From positions 61,396 through 125,395 of the forward strand of contig NZ_JFKC01000008.1 of assembly GCF_002115805.1 (NCBI RefSeq): a DNA stretch of 64,000 bases. Reading direction: 5' to 3'. Origin of the DNA: Marivita geojedonensis (GTDB lineage Bacteria; Pseudomonadota; Alphaproteobacteria; Rhodobacterales; Rhodobacteraceae). Made by a program: the position numbers and the translations under genes. Positions 16,027 through 24,401 of the stretch are shown in pieces. The notes under the pieces are model-generated. The model saw only the letters and a program-made list of their open reading frames with translations, had not been told where the DNA came from and made no database searches. Numbering within the stretch: the stretch's first letter is position 1; each line of letters starts with the position of its first letter.

Positions 16027-18672
16027 ATAGCACCGATAGTTGAAAATCCGCATTCCCAAACAGCGGATGACGTCGCTGCGCGCCTGCAGGTCGACCCCCG
16101 TACTGGATTGACCGAACAGGACGCAACCGCGCGTCAGAAGTCATTCGGCCCGAACCTTTTGCAACGCCAGAAGACCAAAAGCAGTCTGGCAATCCTGCTT
16201 CACCAGTTCAAAGGTATCATCGTCTGGCTCTTGGGCGGTGCCGCTGTGTTCTCCGGTTTTCTGGGAGACTACATCGAGGCCTTCGCGATTGTTCTGGTCC
16301 TTCTGATCAACGCGTTGATCGGTTTTGTAACCGAGCTCCGCGCGGCCCGATCGATGGAGGCGCTCTATGCCATTTCCGAGGTCTCGGCACGGGTAAGACG
16401 GTCCGGCAAGATTCTGGAGATCCATGCACGGGATCTCGTGCCCGGCGATATCGTCTTGCTGGAACCGGGGGACATCGCTTCAGCCGACATGCGGATTTCA
16501 TCGTGCACCAACCTGCATTGCGATGAATCCACGATGACAGGGGAATCCGTTCCGGTGTCCAAATCACCGGAGCCCGTTGCAGACGACGCGCTGCTCGGCG
16601 AGCGCACGTCGATGGTGTTCAAGGGCACTTCGGTCACGCAGGGCGCCGGCGAAGCTATTGTGTCGTCAATCGGGATGGAAACCGAGATCGGTCAGATCAC
16701 CCATATGATCCACACCGCAGAGGACGACGCGCTGCCACTGGAACGCAGGTTGGACAAGTTGGGCCACCGTCTTGTCGGACTGACGCTGGGTCTGGTGTTC
16801 GCCACGGTCATTCTCGGCCTGTTCCGGGATCAGGATATGGCGATCATGATCCAGACCGGTGTCGCCCTTGCCGTTGCTGCCATCCCAGAAGGGTTACCCA
16901 TCGTCGCAACTTTGTGTCTTGCAAGGGGCATGCTGCGCATGGCGCGGCGAAACGCTTTGGTCAATCGGCTGTCGTCAGTCGAGACCCTTGGATCGACCAC
17001 GATGATCCTGACGGACAAGACCGGAACTCTGACGGAGAACCGAATGGAGGTCGTGCGTTACATCCTTTCGGATGGTCCGGTCGAAACGAGCGATCTTGCC
17101 CCAGCCAACAAAAGCGAATCCGACAGTCTGAACTGGGCGTTGTGCGTCAGTGCCTGCTGCAATTCGGCAGACACGTCTTCATCGGCGAATTCTGCGCCAA
17201 ACGGCGATCCGATGGAACTCGCAATGTTGCAGGTGGCGCAATCCGCCGGCTTCGATGCCCACTCCGATTGCGGCTTTACCGGTGATGCGATTGTCCACCC
17301 GTTTGACCCGAAACGACTGATGATGGCGACCATCCACAAAACGCGAACGGGCGTCGTGACCCTCGTCAAGGGGGCGCCTGAAGCGGTGTTTGGCGCTTGC
17401 ACCCAAATCCATTCAAAGAACCATCCGGTGCCATTCGACACCAAAGAACATGACCGCTGGCTCGATCTGCTCGGTTCGGAAACTGCAAAAGGATTGCGGT
17501 GCCTGGCATTGGCCGTCAAGGAGCCAGACAGTGCAGAGTCCGACCCTTATACCGACCTGCATCTCGTCGGGTTGGTCTGTCTTGCCGATCCCATAAGGGA
17601 GGAAGTTCCCAAAGCCATTGCAGCCTGCCGGGACGCCGGAATAGACGTTGTCATGATCACCGGAGATCATCCGGAAACCGCCGCCGCCATCGCCCGCGAG
17701 GCCGGAATTGCAGGACCGGATTCCACTGTTATCACCGGGCGGGACCTGCGTGGATTCGATCCTGAAAGCACGGACAACGACATGGCGGACCGAATAGGCA
17801 AAGCGCATGTCTTTGCCAGGGTCTCTCCTGCCAACAAGCTTGATATTGTGACATATCATCAGTTGCAGGGCCGGATCATCGCCATGACAGGTGACGGGGT
17901 GAACGACGCCCCGGCCCTCAAGAAAGCCGATATCGGTGTCGCGATGGGCAAGCGGGGAACGCAGGTCGCGCGCGATGCGTCGGATATCGTTCTGCTTGAC
18001 GACGCGTTCGACACGATAGTCGCGGCAATCGCGCAGGGGCGCATCATCTTTGCAAACATCCGGAAATTCGTCGTTTACCTCATGTCGTGTAACGTAAGCG
18101 AAGTCATGGTGGTCGGCCTGGCGCTGGGGTTGGGTATGCCCACACCTTTGCTGCCCTTGCAGATCCTTTTTCTGAACCTCGTTACCGATGTATTCCCGGC
18201 CTTTGCCCTTGGCCTCAGCCGAGGTGACGACAGCGTCATGCGCGCATCGCCACGTGATCCGACCGAACCCATCGTAACCCGAGCCTTGTGGTTTCGGATC
18301 ACATGGCTTGGCCTTGCAATCGCCTTTTCCACGCTTGGAGCGTTCGCGACGGCGCTGTTCCATCTCCAGATCGGATCGGACAAGGCAATCACGGTGGCAT
18401 TTCTGACCATCGCGCTGGCGCAATTGTGGAATGTGTTCAACGTCCGGGATCGAAACGGTGGACTGCTGTTGAACGAGGTGTCGCGCAACAGCTATGTGTG
18501 GCTGGCGTTTGCCGTTTGCCTTGTGCTGGTGTTCACCGCGATATGGTTTGCGCCGTTGTCCCAGGTTTTCAAACTGCCATCCCCCGGGGTTGATGGTTTT
18601 GCCCTGGCCTTTGCAGCAAGCCTGTGCCCCTTACTGTTCGGTCAGGTGCTGCTGGCCCGATCACGTATCTGA
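16027..18672 (+). CDS. P2-type cation-transporting ATPase, SERCA-like (probable Ca2+); abnormal start
   Basis: Inner-membrane cation pump. Counting from the TTG at 16108, the phosphatase motif T-G-E-S is at residues 144-147, the phosphorylated Asp303 is in D-K-T-G-T-L-T, and G-D-G-V-N-D-A-P is near 596. Residues that bind Ca2+ in SERCA are kept: P-E-G-L-P (Glu261) in M4, C-N-V-S-E in M5 and N-L-V-T-D in M6. The family N-domain clearly begins before the TTG, yet no ATG, GTG or TTG exists between the ppsA stop and 16108. An ATA at 16027 has AGGGG 7 bases upstream and gives a natural N-terminus (881 residues), so I extend the gene to it. The conventional alternative start is the TTG at 16108. 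Confidence 0.85.
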   Translation: MAPIVENPHSQTADDVAARLQVDPRTGLTEQDATARQKSFGPNLLQRQKTKSSLAILLHQFKGIIVWLLGGAAVFSGFLGDYIEAFAIVLVLLINALIGFVTELRAARSMEALYAISEVSARVRRSGKILEIHARDLVPGDIVLLEPGDIASADMRISSCTNLHCDESTMTGESVPVSKSPEPVADDALLGERTSMVFKGTSVTQGAGEAIVSSIGMETEIGQITHMIHTAEDDALPLERRLDKLGHRLVGLTLGLVFATVILGLFRDQDMAIMIQTGVALAVAAIPEGLPIVATLCLARGMLRMARRNALVNRLSSVETLGSTTMILTDKTGTLTENRMEVVRYILSDGPVETSDLAPANKSESDSLNWALCVSACCNSADTSSSANSAPNGDPMELAMLQVAQSAGFDAHSDCGFTGDAIVHPFDPKRLMMATIHKTRTGVVTLVKGAPEAVFGACTQIHSKNHPVPFDTKEHDRWLDLLGSETAKGLRCLALAVKEPDSAESDPYTDLHLVGLVCLADPIREEVPKAIAACRDAGIDVVMITGDHPETAAAIAREAGIAGPDSTVITGRDLRGFDPESTDNDMADRIGKAHVFARVSPANKLDIVTYHQLQGRIIAMTGDGVNDAPALKKADIGVAMGKRGTQVARDASDIVLLDDAFDTIVAAIAQGRIIFANIRKFVVYLMSCNVSEVMVVGLALGLGMPTPLLPLQILFLNLVTDVFPAFALGLSRGDDSVMRASPRDPTEPIVTRALWFRITWLGLAIAFSTLGAFATALFHLQIGSDKAITVAFLTIALAQLWNVFNVRDRNGGLLLNEVSRNSYVWLAFAVCLVLVFTAIWFAPLSQVFKLPSPGVDGFALAFAASLCPLLFGQVLLARSRI

Positions 18673-18768
18673 CGACGGTTCCCTTTGCCAACCGTCCAGC
18701 GCCCATTGCAAAACCGGAATTTCACGGCACAGTGGTGACATACCCGAATGGCAAATAAGGCTGTGTTG

Positions 18769-20202
18769 ATGACCGTCGAAGCAGATCTCGTTATCCGTGG
18801 TGGGCGGATTGTAACCCCAAGCGGTATTGTCGAGGGGGATCTGGCCATCTCGGGGCGGTCAATCCTGTCGGTCGGTGCGAGAGTCGACATGGCGAAGTCC
18901 GTGATTGAAGCGGACGGAAAATGGATCATGCCCGGTGGCGTCGATCCGCACGCCCATATCGAACAGATGTCCGGAATGGGTCTCTGGAATGCCGATACTT
19001 TTGAGACGGCAACCAAATCCGCGGCCATGGGTGGAACGACGAGTGTGATTTCATTCGCGGCACAGGCTCATGGTCAGAAGCTTTCAGAGACTGTTGCTGA
19101 CTACGAAGAACGTGCGCGCCGGGGCGCGATGATCGACCATGCCTTTCATATGACATTGACCGATATCGGCGTTCCCAATTTCGAAGCCGATCTCGAGCGA
19201 TTGATTGGCGATGGTCATAGGTCGCTCAAGGTATTTACGACTTATAATATTCAACTCAACGACACCGAACTGCTGACGATCTTTGATATGGCGCGGCGGT
19301 TCGGCGCCTTGGTGTGTGTCCATGCTGAAAACGATGCAATCATCTCTCAGGCCAAAGCATCCCTGATCGCAAGCGGTTGCACAGCGCCCAAATATCACGC
19401 TGCATCGCATCCCCGCATGGCCGAAATCGAGGCGGTCGAACGGATCTGCCGGTTTTCCGAATACCTCAACCAACCTGTCATGCTGTTCCACATTTCGACC
19501 GTGGAAGGTGTGGAGGCGGTACGCAGGGCACAGGCACGTGGCGCACCTGTCTGGGCTGAGACCTGCACCCATTATCTGTTCATGACTGAAGACGTGCTCG
19601 ACAAACCGGGGCTGGAGGGTGCGAAGTGGATGTGTTCGCCACCGCAAAGGACGGTTCCTGACCAGGACGCACTTTGGGGCGCACTTCGGGATGGCACGAT
19701 CTGCCTCGTGTCTTCCGATCACGCGCCTTATCGATACGACGAAAGCGGAAAGCTGTCCGCTGGATCGAATGCCGGGTTCCACCAGATTGCAAACGGCCTG
19801 CCCGGACTGGAAACCCGCTTGCCCTTATTGTTCGACGCGATGGTGACCAATGGATGGGGCGGTGCAGAAGAATTTGTGAAGATCACATCTACCGTTCCGG
19901 CTCGGACATATGGGCTTCCAGGCAAAGGCATGATCGCCGAAGGCATGGATGCAGATATCGTGATCTGGGACCCCTCGAAAACAGTGACATACGGGGCCAA
20001 TGATCTGCATGACAACGTTGGCTACAACCCATGGGAAGGTACAGCCGTAACTGGATGGCCTGAACAGGTTATCCTTCGCGGGAAGACCATCATGAAGGAT
20101 GGCGCGTTTTTTGGCTCCCCGGGCGACGGATGTTGGATCAACCGTCCGGCTCTGGCAACGCAGCCAAGAGTCGATACCCCTCCGACAGCGTCTCCGTCAT
20201 GA
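18769..20202 (+). CDS. Dihydropyrimidinase / hydantoinase-family cyclic amidohydrolase
   Basis: Binuclear metal hydrolase, 477 residues, opening cyclic amides such as hydantoins or dihydropyrimidines. The metal ligands are visible in order: D-P-H-A-H, the carboxylated Lys in S-L-K-V-F, His in C-V-H-A-E, His in L-F-H-I-S, and Asp in S-S-D-H-A-P. An ATG at 18748 is also in frame, but AAGG precedes the ATG at 18769 by 9 bases and the protein then opens like its relatives. It heads a four-gene operon with a VOC protein, a hydantoin racemase and a DapA-like enzyme, which supports a hydantoin-like substrate. No carbamoylase is present here. Confidence 0.9.
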   Translation: MTVEADLVIRGGRIVTPSGIVEGDLAISGRSILSVGARVDMAKSVIEADGKWIMPGGVDPHAHIEQMSGMGLWNADTFETATKSAAMGGTTSVISFAAQAHGQKLSETVADYEERARRGAMIDHAFHMTLTDIGVPNFEADLERLIGDGHRSLKVFTTYNIQLNDTELLTIFDMARRFGALVCVHAENDAIISQAKASLIASGCTAPKYHAASHPRMAEIEAVERICRFSEYLNQPVMLFHISTVEGVEAVRRAQARGAPVWAETCTHYLFMTEDVLDKPGLEGAKWMCSPPQRTVPDQDALWGALRDGTICLVSSDHAPYRYDESGKLSAGSNAGFHQIANGLPGLETRLPLLFDAMVTNGWGGAEEFVKITSTVPARTYGLPGKGMIAEGMDADIVIWDPSKTVTYGANDLHDNVGYNPWEGTAVTGWPEQVILRGKTIMKDGAFFGSPGDGCWINRPALATQPRVDTPPTASPS

Positions 20203-20588
20203 CCCGTCCCAAGCGCGCCAACCAACTTGCCATTACCTTCTTCTACTACCGGGACCTTCCCGCTGCGATGCGGTTCTACGAAGAGGTGCTTGGGCTCAAG
20301 CTCGCCATTGACCAGGGATGGTGCAAGATCTACGAAATTTGCCCCGGTGCGCATGTGGGGCTGGTCGATGAAACCCGCGGAATGAACAAGTGGGCTGCGA
20401 CCAAACCGGTGCAATTGTGCATTCGTGTCCCCGATGTCGATGCATGGTACGCCTATGCGAAAGCGATTCCGCTGGAAAATCTGTCAGAGCTGTTCGCGAA
20501 CGAGGAAATCGGTATTCGCGCCTTTGTGTTCAACGATCCCGAGGGCTATCAGATAGAAATCCAGTCAGCGACACGTCCCGGCGCATGA
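20199..20588 (+). CDS. VOC (glyoxalase/bleomycin-resistance) superfamily protein
   Basis: Single-domain protein of 129 residues with the paired beta-alpha-beta-beta-beta layout: an N-terminal strand I-T-F-F-Y-Y followed by A-M-R-F-Y-E-E-V-L-G-L, and a second half ending F-N-D-P-E-G-Y-Q-I-E-I-Q with a probable metal-binding Glu. The usual first-strand metal ligand is not obvious. The ATG overlaps the hydantoinase stop as ATGA, and its own stop overlaps the racemase start in the same way, so it belongs to this pathway. It could be an epimerase, lyase or dioxygenase-like enzyme acting on the ring or its product. Confidence 0.85.
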   Translation: MTRPKRANQLAITFFYYRDLPAAMRFYEEVLGLKLAIDQGWCKIYEICPGAHVGLVDETRGMNKWAATKPVQLCIRVPDVDAWYAYAKAIPLENLSELFANEEIGIRAFVFNDPEGYQIEIQSATRPGA

Positions 20589-21268
20589 AGAGCCTGATCG
20601 TCATCAATCCCAATTCGTCGCAAGCCGTGACCGACGGCATTGACGCGTCAATAGAGCCTTTGCGTAGCTTCGGAATTCCGATCCGGTGCCTGACGCTTCC
20701 TGAAGGACCGCCAGGCATTGAAAGCCAGCTTCAGGCAGACTTGACCATTGCACCAATGCTTGACCTTGCAAGGTCTCAGACCGATGCCGCAGGTTACGTC
20801 ATCGCCTGTTTCGGGGATCCGGGACTGTATGCATTGCGAGACCAAACCAAGCTGCCAGTAATCGGGATACAAGAGGCGTCGGTATTCACCGCTCTGACAC
20901 TTGGGCAACGCTTTGGAGTGATCGCCATCCTGCAACCTTCCATCCCGCGGCATCTGAGGGCTTTCGGTGCCATGGGCGTGCTTGACAGATTGGCCGGGGA
21001 CCGCGCGCTCGGACTTGGCGTGAAAGAGCTTCTTGATCGGGACAAGACACTTGCGGCGATGATCGAGACCGGCAAGAAGCTCCGCGACACAGACGGAGCG
21101 AACGTCTTGATCATGGGATGTGCAGGGATGGCCAGCTACCGCGAACCCTTGCAGGACGCGACCGGGTTGCCCGTGGTTGAGCCGTGTCAGGCGGGAGTGA
21201 GCATGGCGCTTGGTCGTATCGCGCTAAACCTGTCACACAGCATTCGAGGAGGTGATGATGCTGGATAA
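20585..21268 (+). CDS. Hydantoin/aspartate racemase family protein
   Basis: Cofactor-independent racemase of 227 residues. It begins I-V-I-N-P-N-S-S as hydantoin racemases do, and carries both catalytic cysteines, Cys75 in I-A-C-F-G-D-P-G and Cys179 in M-G-C-A-G-M. The ATGA overlap at 20585-20588 couples it to the VOC gene and rules out longer upstream frames. Next to a hydantoinase it probably interconverts D- and L-5-substituted hydantoins so that both can be hydrolysed. Confidence 0.9.
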   Translation: MKSLIVINPNSSQAVTDGIDASIEPLRSFGIPIRCLTLPEGPPGIESQLQADLTIAPMLDLARSQTDAAGYVIACFGDPGLYALRDQTKLPVIGIQEASVFTALTLGQRFGVIAILQPSIPRHLRAFGAMGVLDRLAGDRALGLGVKELLDRDKTLAAMIETGKKLRDTDGANVLIMGCAGMASYREPLQDATGLPVVEPCQAGVSMALGRIALNLSHSIRGGDDAG

Positions 21269-22187
21269 GAAAGCGAAAGGTGTGTTCACAATTGCTGCCA
21301 CGCCATTTCTGCCCGATGGCGCGCTTGATTTTGACAGTCTGGACCGCATGGTCGATGCCTATATCGAGCGTGGCGCGACTGGCCTGACGATACTCGGGAT
21401 GATGGGCGAAGCCGGTAAGCTCGAAGCCGACGAATCCATCGCAGTCGTACGGAAAGTGATTTCCCGCAGTAGGGTTCCCGTTGTGGTCGGCGTCTCCTCG
21501 CCCGGTTTCGCCGCGATGACGGCACTTGCCAAACAGTCGATGGATGCAGGTGCTGCCGGCGTCATGGTGGCACCGCCGGGCAATCTCAGAACAGACGCTC
21601 AGATCATCGCTTACTTCCAGAACACTGCAGAGTTCCTGGGTGACATCCCCTTTGTCTTGCAAGACTTTCCGCTTGCGACCAGCGTCCAGATTTCCCCTTC
21701 CGTGATCCTGAAGATCGTAGAGGACTGCCCAACCTGCGTGATGCTGAAACACGAGGACTGGCCAGGACTCGAAAAGATCACGGCTCTCCGCAGAGCGTCT
21801 GACGCCGGATCACGTCGGATTTCGATCCTGTGCGGGAATGGCGGAATGTATCTGTTGGAAGAAATGCTGCGCGGCGCAGATGGTGCCATGACCGGGTTCG
21901 GCTATCCTGAAATGATGGCGCGCGTGATAGACGCGTTTACGGCAGGCGATCTGAATCGGGCGCGCGATATTTTTGACGCCTACATGCCGATGGTGCGCTA
22001 TGAGGCCCAGCCGGGTCTGGGTCTTGCCATCCGGAAATACACGCTGGCCAAACAAGGCGTGATCGCGCATCCCACGTTGCGAAAGCCGGGAGCGGCATTG
22101 TCCGCCGAGAGTATTTCCGAAATCGATGCCATTGCAGCACGCCAGGAACGACGGCTTGAGGACCTTGGATTGAAGCCTTTCTCCTAG
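21258..22187 (+). CDS. Dihydrodipicolinate synthase/NAL-family protein with altered active site
   Basis: Class I Schiff-base aldolase or hydratase fold, 309 residues. The catalytic Lys is present (Lys164 in M-L-K-H-E). The family G-T-T-G-E pyruvate motif is G-M-M-G-E (residues 47-51), and the Y-N-x-P block with the proton-relay Tyr is Q-D-F-P (135-138), so it should not be a true DHDPS. GTG 21252 and ATG 21255 are also in frame; AGGAGG fits the ATG at 21258 best. It overlaps the racemase end by 11 bases and closes the hydantoinase operon. The substrate is likely a 2-oxoacid-related product of that pathway. Confidence 0.88.
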   Translation: MLDKKAKGVFTIAATPFLPDGALDFDSLDRMVDAYIERGATGLTILGMMGEAGKLEADESIAVVRKVISRSRVPVVVGVSSPGFAAMTALAKQSMDAGAAGVMVAPPGNLRTDAQIIAYFQNTAEFLGDIPFVLQDFPLATSVQISPSVILKIVEDCPTCVMLKHEDWPGLEKITALRRASDAGSRRISILCGNGGMYLLEEMLRGADGAMTGFGYPEMMARVIDAFTAGDLNRARDIFDAYMPMVRYEAQPGLGLAIRKYTLAKQGVIAHPTLRKPGAALSAESISEIDAIAARQERRLEDLGLKPFS

Positions 22188-22206
22188 GCAATTGTCCGAC
22201 GAAGCC

Positions 22207-23091
22207 TTAAAGGCGGCTCCAAAGATCCATTGCCGGTTTTTCGAGTGAGGACGTATTTGAAAACGCTGAAACCGACAGGCTGGCAAACCACGCTTCACCT
22301 CCGATCGGCACGATTGTGCCTTCGGCAAGTTCTGCGGCGATTGAGGTCTCTGGCAACCATGCGAAGCCACACCCTGCAAGAAGACGACGCTTGATCGCTT
22401 CAACAAGGCCATCGACATATATGATCTCTGCGTTCAGGGATTTTCTGTCGATTGTGTTTTCGACAACCAAACCGAGAAAGGTTGAGCGCTCGTAAGCAAG
22501 ATACGGGATCCGCTTTTTCCCCTGTGCGTCCAGATCCCACCCATAACCGTCCACCTGACTGGCAGGTGCCACCGGGATCAGCCGGTCGATCAACAGGTCC
22601 TTCCTCTCGAACACTGCCTCGTCAATTTCGAGTGGTACCGCCTTATGCCAGTAGCACAGCATGATATCGACGGCTCCCTCGATCAACAGTTCGCAGCAGG
22701 TGCTCAGCGAGTCGGAAATCACGCGGGTCCGAAGTTCAGGAAGTTCGGCCTGCAGCGCATCCAGTCGGTTAGCGAGGAAATGCACGGAAATCGTGTGCAG
22801 CACAGAGAACCGGATAAACCTGTTTTCCTGCCGGTCTTCATCCCGAAGAATTTGCCGTGCCTCGGAGAGGCGAGAGATCGCTGAAATGGCGACCGGAAGA
22901 AAGCTCTGACCAGAATCGGTAAGCTGTACCGGATAGGTCGCACGGTTGATCAATGGCAGGCCAACCCAGCTCTCCAAAGCCTTAATTCTTCGGCTAAACG
23001 CCGATTGAGTGATGTTTCTTTCATCAGCAGCCCGTGTAAAATTCTGCGTGCGCGCCAGACACTCAAAATCCCGCAGCCAGTTGAGATCCAT
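22207..23091 (-). CDS. LysR-family transcriptional regulator
   Basis: 294-residue regulator with an N-terminal winged helix (A-R-T-Q-N-F-T-R-A-A-D, then S-Q-S-A-F-S-R-R-I-K-A-L-E-like spacing) and a periplasmic-binding-like effector domain. AGGAGG 5 bases before the ATG at 23091 selects this start over one six codons earlier. It is divergent from proX, with TTCGAA palindromes in the gap, so it probably controls the proXVW-hydrolase operon and itself. The hydantoinase operon converges on its 3' end and may also be a target. Confidence 0.92.
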   Translation of the reverse strand: MDLNWLRDFECLARTQNFTRAADERNITQSAFSRRIKALESWVGLPLINRATYPVQLTDSGQSFLPVAISAISRLSEARQILRDEDRQENRFIRFSVLHTISVHFLANRLDALQAELPELRTRVISDSLSTCCELLIEGAVDIMLCYWHKAVPLEIDEAVFERKDLLIDRLIPVAPASQVDGYGWDLDAQGKKRIPYLAYERSTFLGLVVENTIDRKSLNAEIIYVDGLVEAIKRRLLAGCGFAWLPETSIAAELAEGTIVPIGGEAWFASLSVSAFSNTSSLEKPAMDLWSRL

Positions 23092-23145
23092 GTTTCCTCC
23101 TGAAACCAAAGGGATTTTCGGGATTGTACCCCAAGTTATGCAAAA

Positions 23146-23172
23146 TTCGAATAGTTTGATGAATTGTTCGAA
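23146..23172. promoter_or_regulatory. Candidate LysR operator with repeated TTCGAA
   Basis: Two TTCGAA palindromes (23146-23151 and 23167-23172) lie 21 bases apart, two helical turns, in the lysR-proX gap. A third copy is at 23230-23235. Spacing and position fit a LysR dimer-of-dimers site acting on proX. This is a sequence-pattern inference. Confidence 0.45.
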
Positions 23173-23361
23173 TTGGAGTCGAAGAAAAGCCTGCTCCTAG
23201 AATTTCTTCATGCAGCGACCGCACGCCACTTCGAATCCTCGCGCTTCGGCAGATCAACCCTGTCCGAACTCGTGCGCCGCAATTGCACAAAGTATCAACC
23301 CAATGACCAACACCCATAACTACCGCAACCATGCGGAAAACAATCAACAGAGGAGACTGTC

Positions 23362-24327
23362 ATGAAAACCAAATTGAAGGGCCTCGGACTGGCGGCTGCC
23401 GTCAGCGTCCTCGCGCTGCCCGCCGTCGCGGCGGAAGAAGTCAAGATCGGTGTTCCGTCCTGGACCGGCGCGCAAGCCATCGCGCATTTGCTTGGCGCGG
23501 TTGTCGAAATGCGTATCGGAGGTCAGGTCGAATACGTTCCCGGAACGAATGCCACGATCTTCCAGGCGATGGATCAAGGGGAAGGCGACATCGACGTGCA
23601 CCCCGATGTCTGGCTGCCGAACCAGGAAAGCTTTACCAAGAAATATGTGGATGAAGCCGGCACCGTCACGCTGTCGTCCAATGCCTACGAAGGCAATCAG
23701 GGCTTCTGCGTATCCAAGGACTTTGGCGAAGCGAACAACATCACGGACATTGCCGATCTGGGGCGCCCTGACGTAGCTGCGCTGATGGACAGCGATGGCA
23801 ATGGCAAAGGTGAAATGTGGATTGGCGCTCCGGGCTGGGCATCGGCCAACGTGAACGAAGTCAAAGTGCGCGACTACGGCTTGATGGACTTCATCGAACC
23901 GATCCGCGCTGAAGAAGCCGTCAAGACGGCACGCATCAAGGACTCGATCGCAAAGAGCGAAGGCTACGCGTTCTACTGCTATACCCCCCACGCGGTCTGG
24001 TACATGTTCGACGTGATGATGCTCACAGAGCCGACCTATGACCCGGCGAAGTACGTGATGGTTCAACCCTCCGACGATCCCGATTGGTTCACCAAATCCA
24101 ACGTCGCAACCAAGGACGCGCTGAAGCAGGTTCAGATCGCTTGGTCCAACTCGCTCGAAGAGCGGTCCCCCGCGATCTATGAATTCTTCCAGCGGTTCGA
24201 ACTGAACGCCGATGATGTCAGCAGCTTTGCCTATGAGATCAGCGGCAAAGGCCGTGATCCGGCGGAAGTCGCCCGCGAGTGGGTAGAAGCCAACCCCGAG
24301 CGTGTAGACTCCTGGCTGGGTCTGTAA
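23362..24327 (+). CDS. proX: Glycine betaine/proline-type ABC transporter substrate-binding protein
   Basis: Periplasmic binding protein of the ProX/OpuAC family, 321 residues. The signal peptide ends at P-A-V-A-A-E (about residue 23). The mature protein opens K-I-G-V-P-S-W-T-G-A-Q-A, where the Trp is one of the aromatic residues that typically form the cage for quaternary ammonium. AGGAGA before the ATG supports the start. It pairs with ProV and ProW downstream. A perfect hairpin follows the gene. The ligand may be glycine betaine, a related betaine, or another cationic osmolyte. Confidence 0.92.
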   Translation: MKTKLKGLGLAAAVSVLALPAVAAEEVKIGVPSWTGAQAIAHLLGAVVEMRIGGQVEYVPGTNATIFQAMDQGEGDIDVHPDVWLPNQESFTKKYVDEAGTVTLSSNAYEGNQGFCVSKDFGEANNITDIADLGRPDVAALMDSDGNGKGEMWIGAPGWASANVNEVKVRDYGLMDFIEPIRAEEAVKTARIKDSIAKSEGYAFYCYTPHAVWYMFDVMMLTEPTYDPAKYVMVQPSDDPDWFTKSNVATKDALKQVQIAWSNSLEERSPAIYEFFQRFELNADDVSSFAYEISGKGRDPAEVAREWVEANPERVDSWLGL

Positions 24328-24345
24328 TCCGCGCTTCAAACCCAA

Positions 24346-24369
24346 TGGCATCGGGGAAACCCGATGCCA
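24346..24369 (+). other. Perfect 10-bp hairpin with GAAA tetraloop between proX and proV
   Basis: Ten base pairs (TGGCATCGGG against CCCGATGCCA) close a GAAA tetraloop of the very stable GNRA type. There is no T run, so it should block 3' exonuclease and stabilise proX mRNA rather than end transcription. It lies in the 74-base gap between proX and proV. Confidence 0.65.
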
Positions 24370-24401
24370 CCGACACTCTTGCTGAACGAGGTTGAAGCGG
24401 A

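Noticed and set aside
17413..18423. 336-codon minus-strand frame inside the P-type ATPase
   Set aside because: Antisense shadow; His, Arg and Gln rich without motifs.
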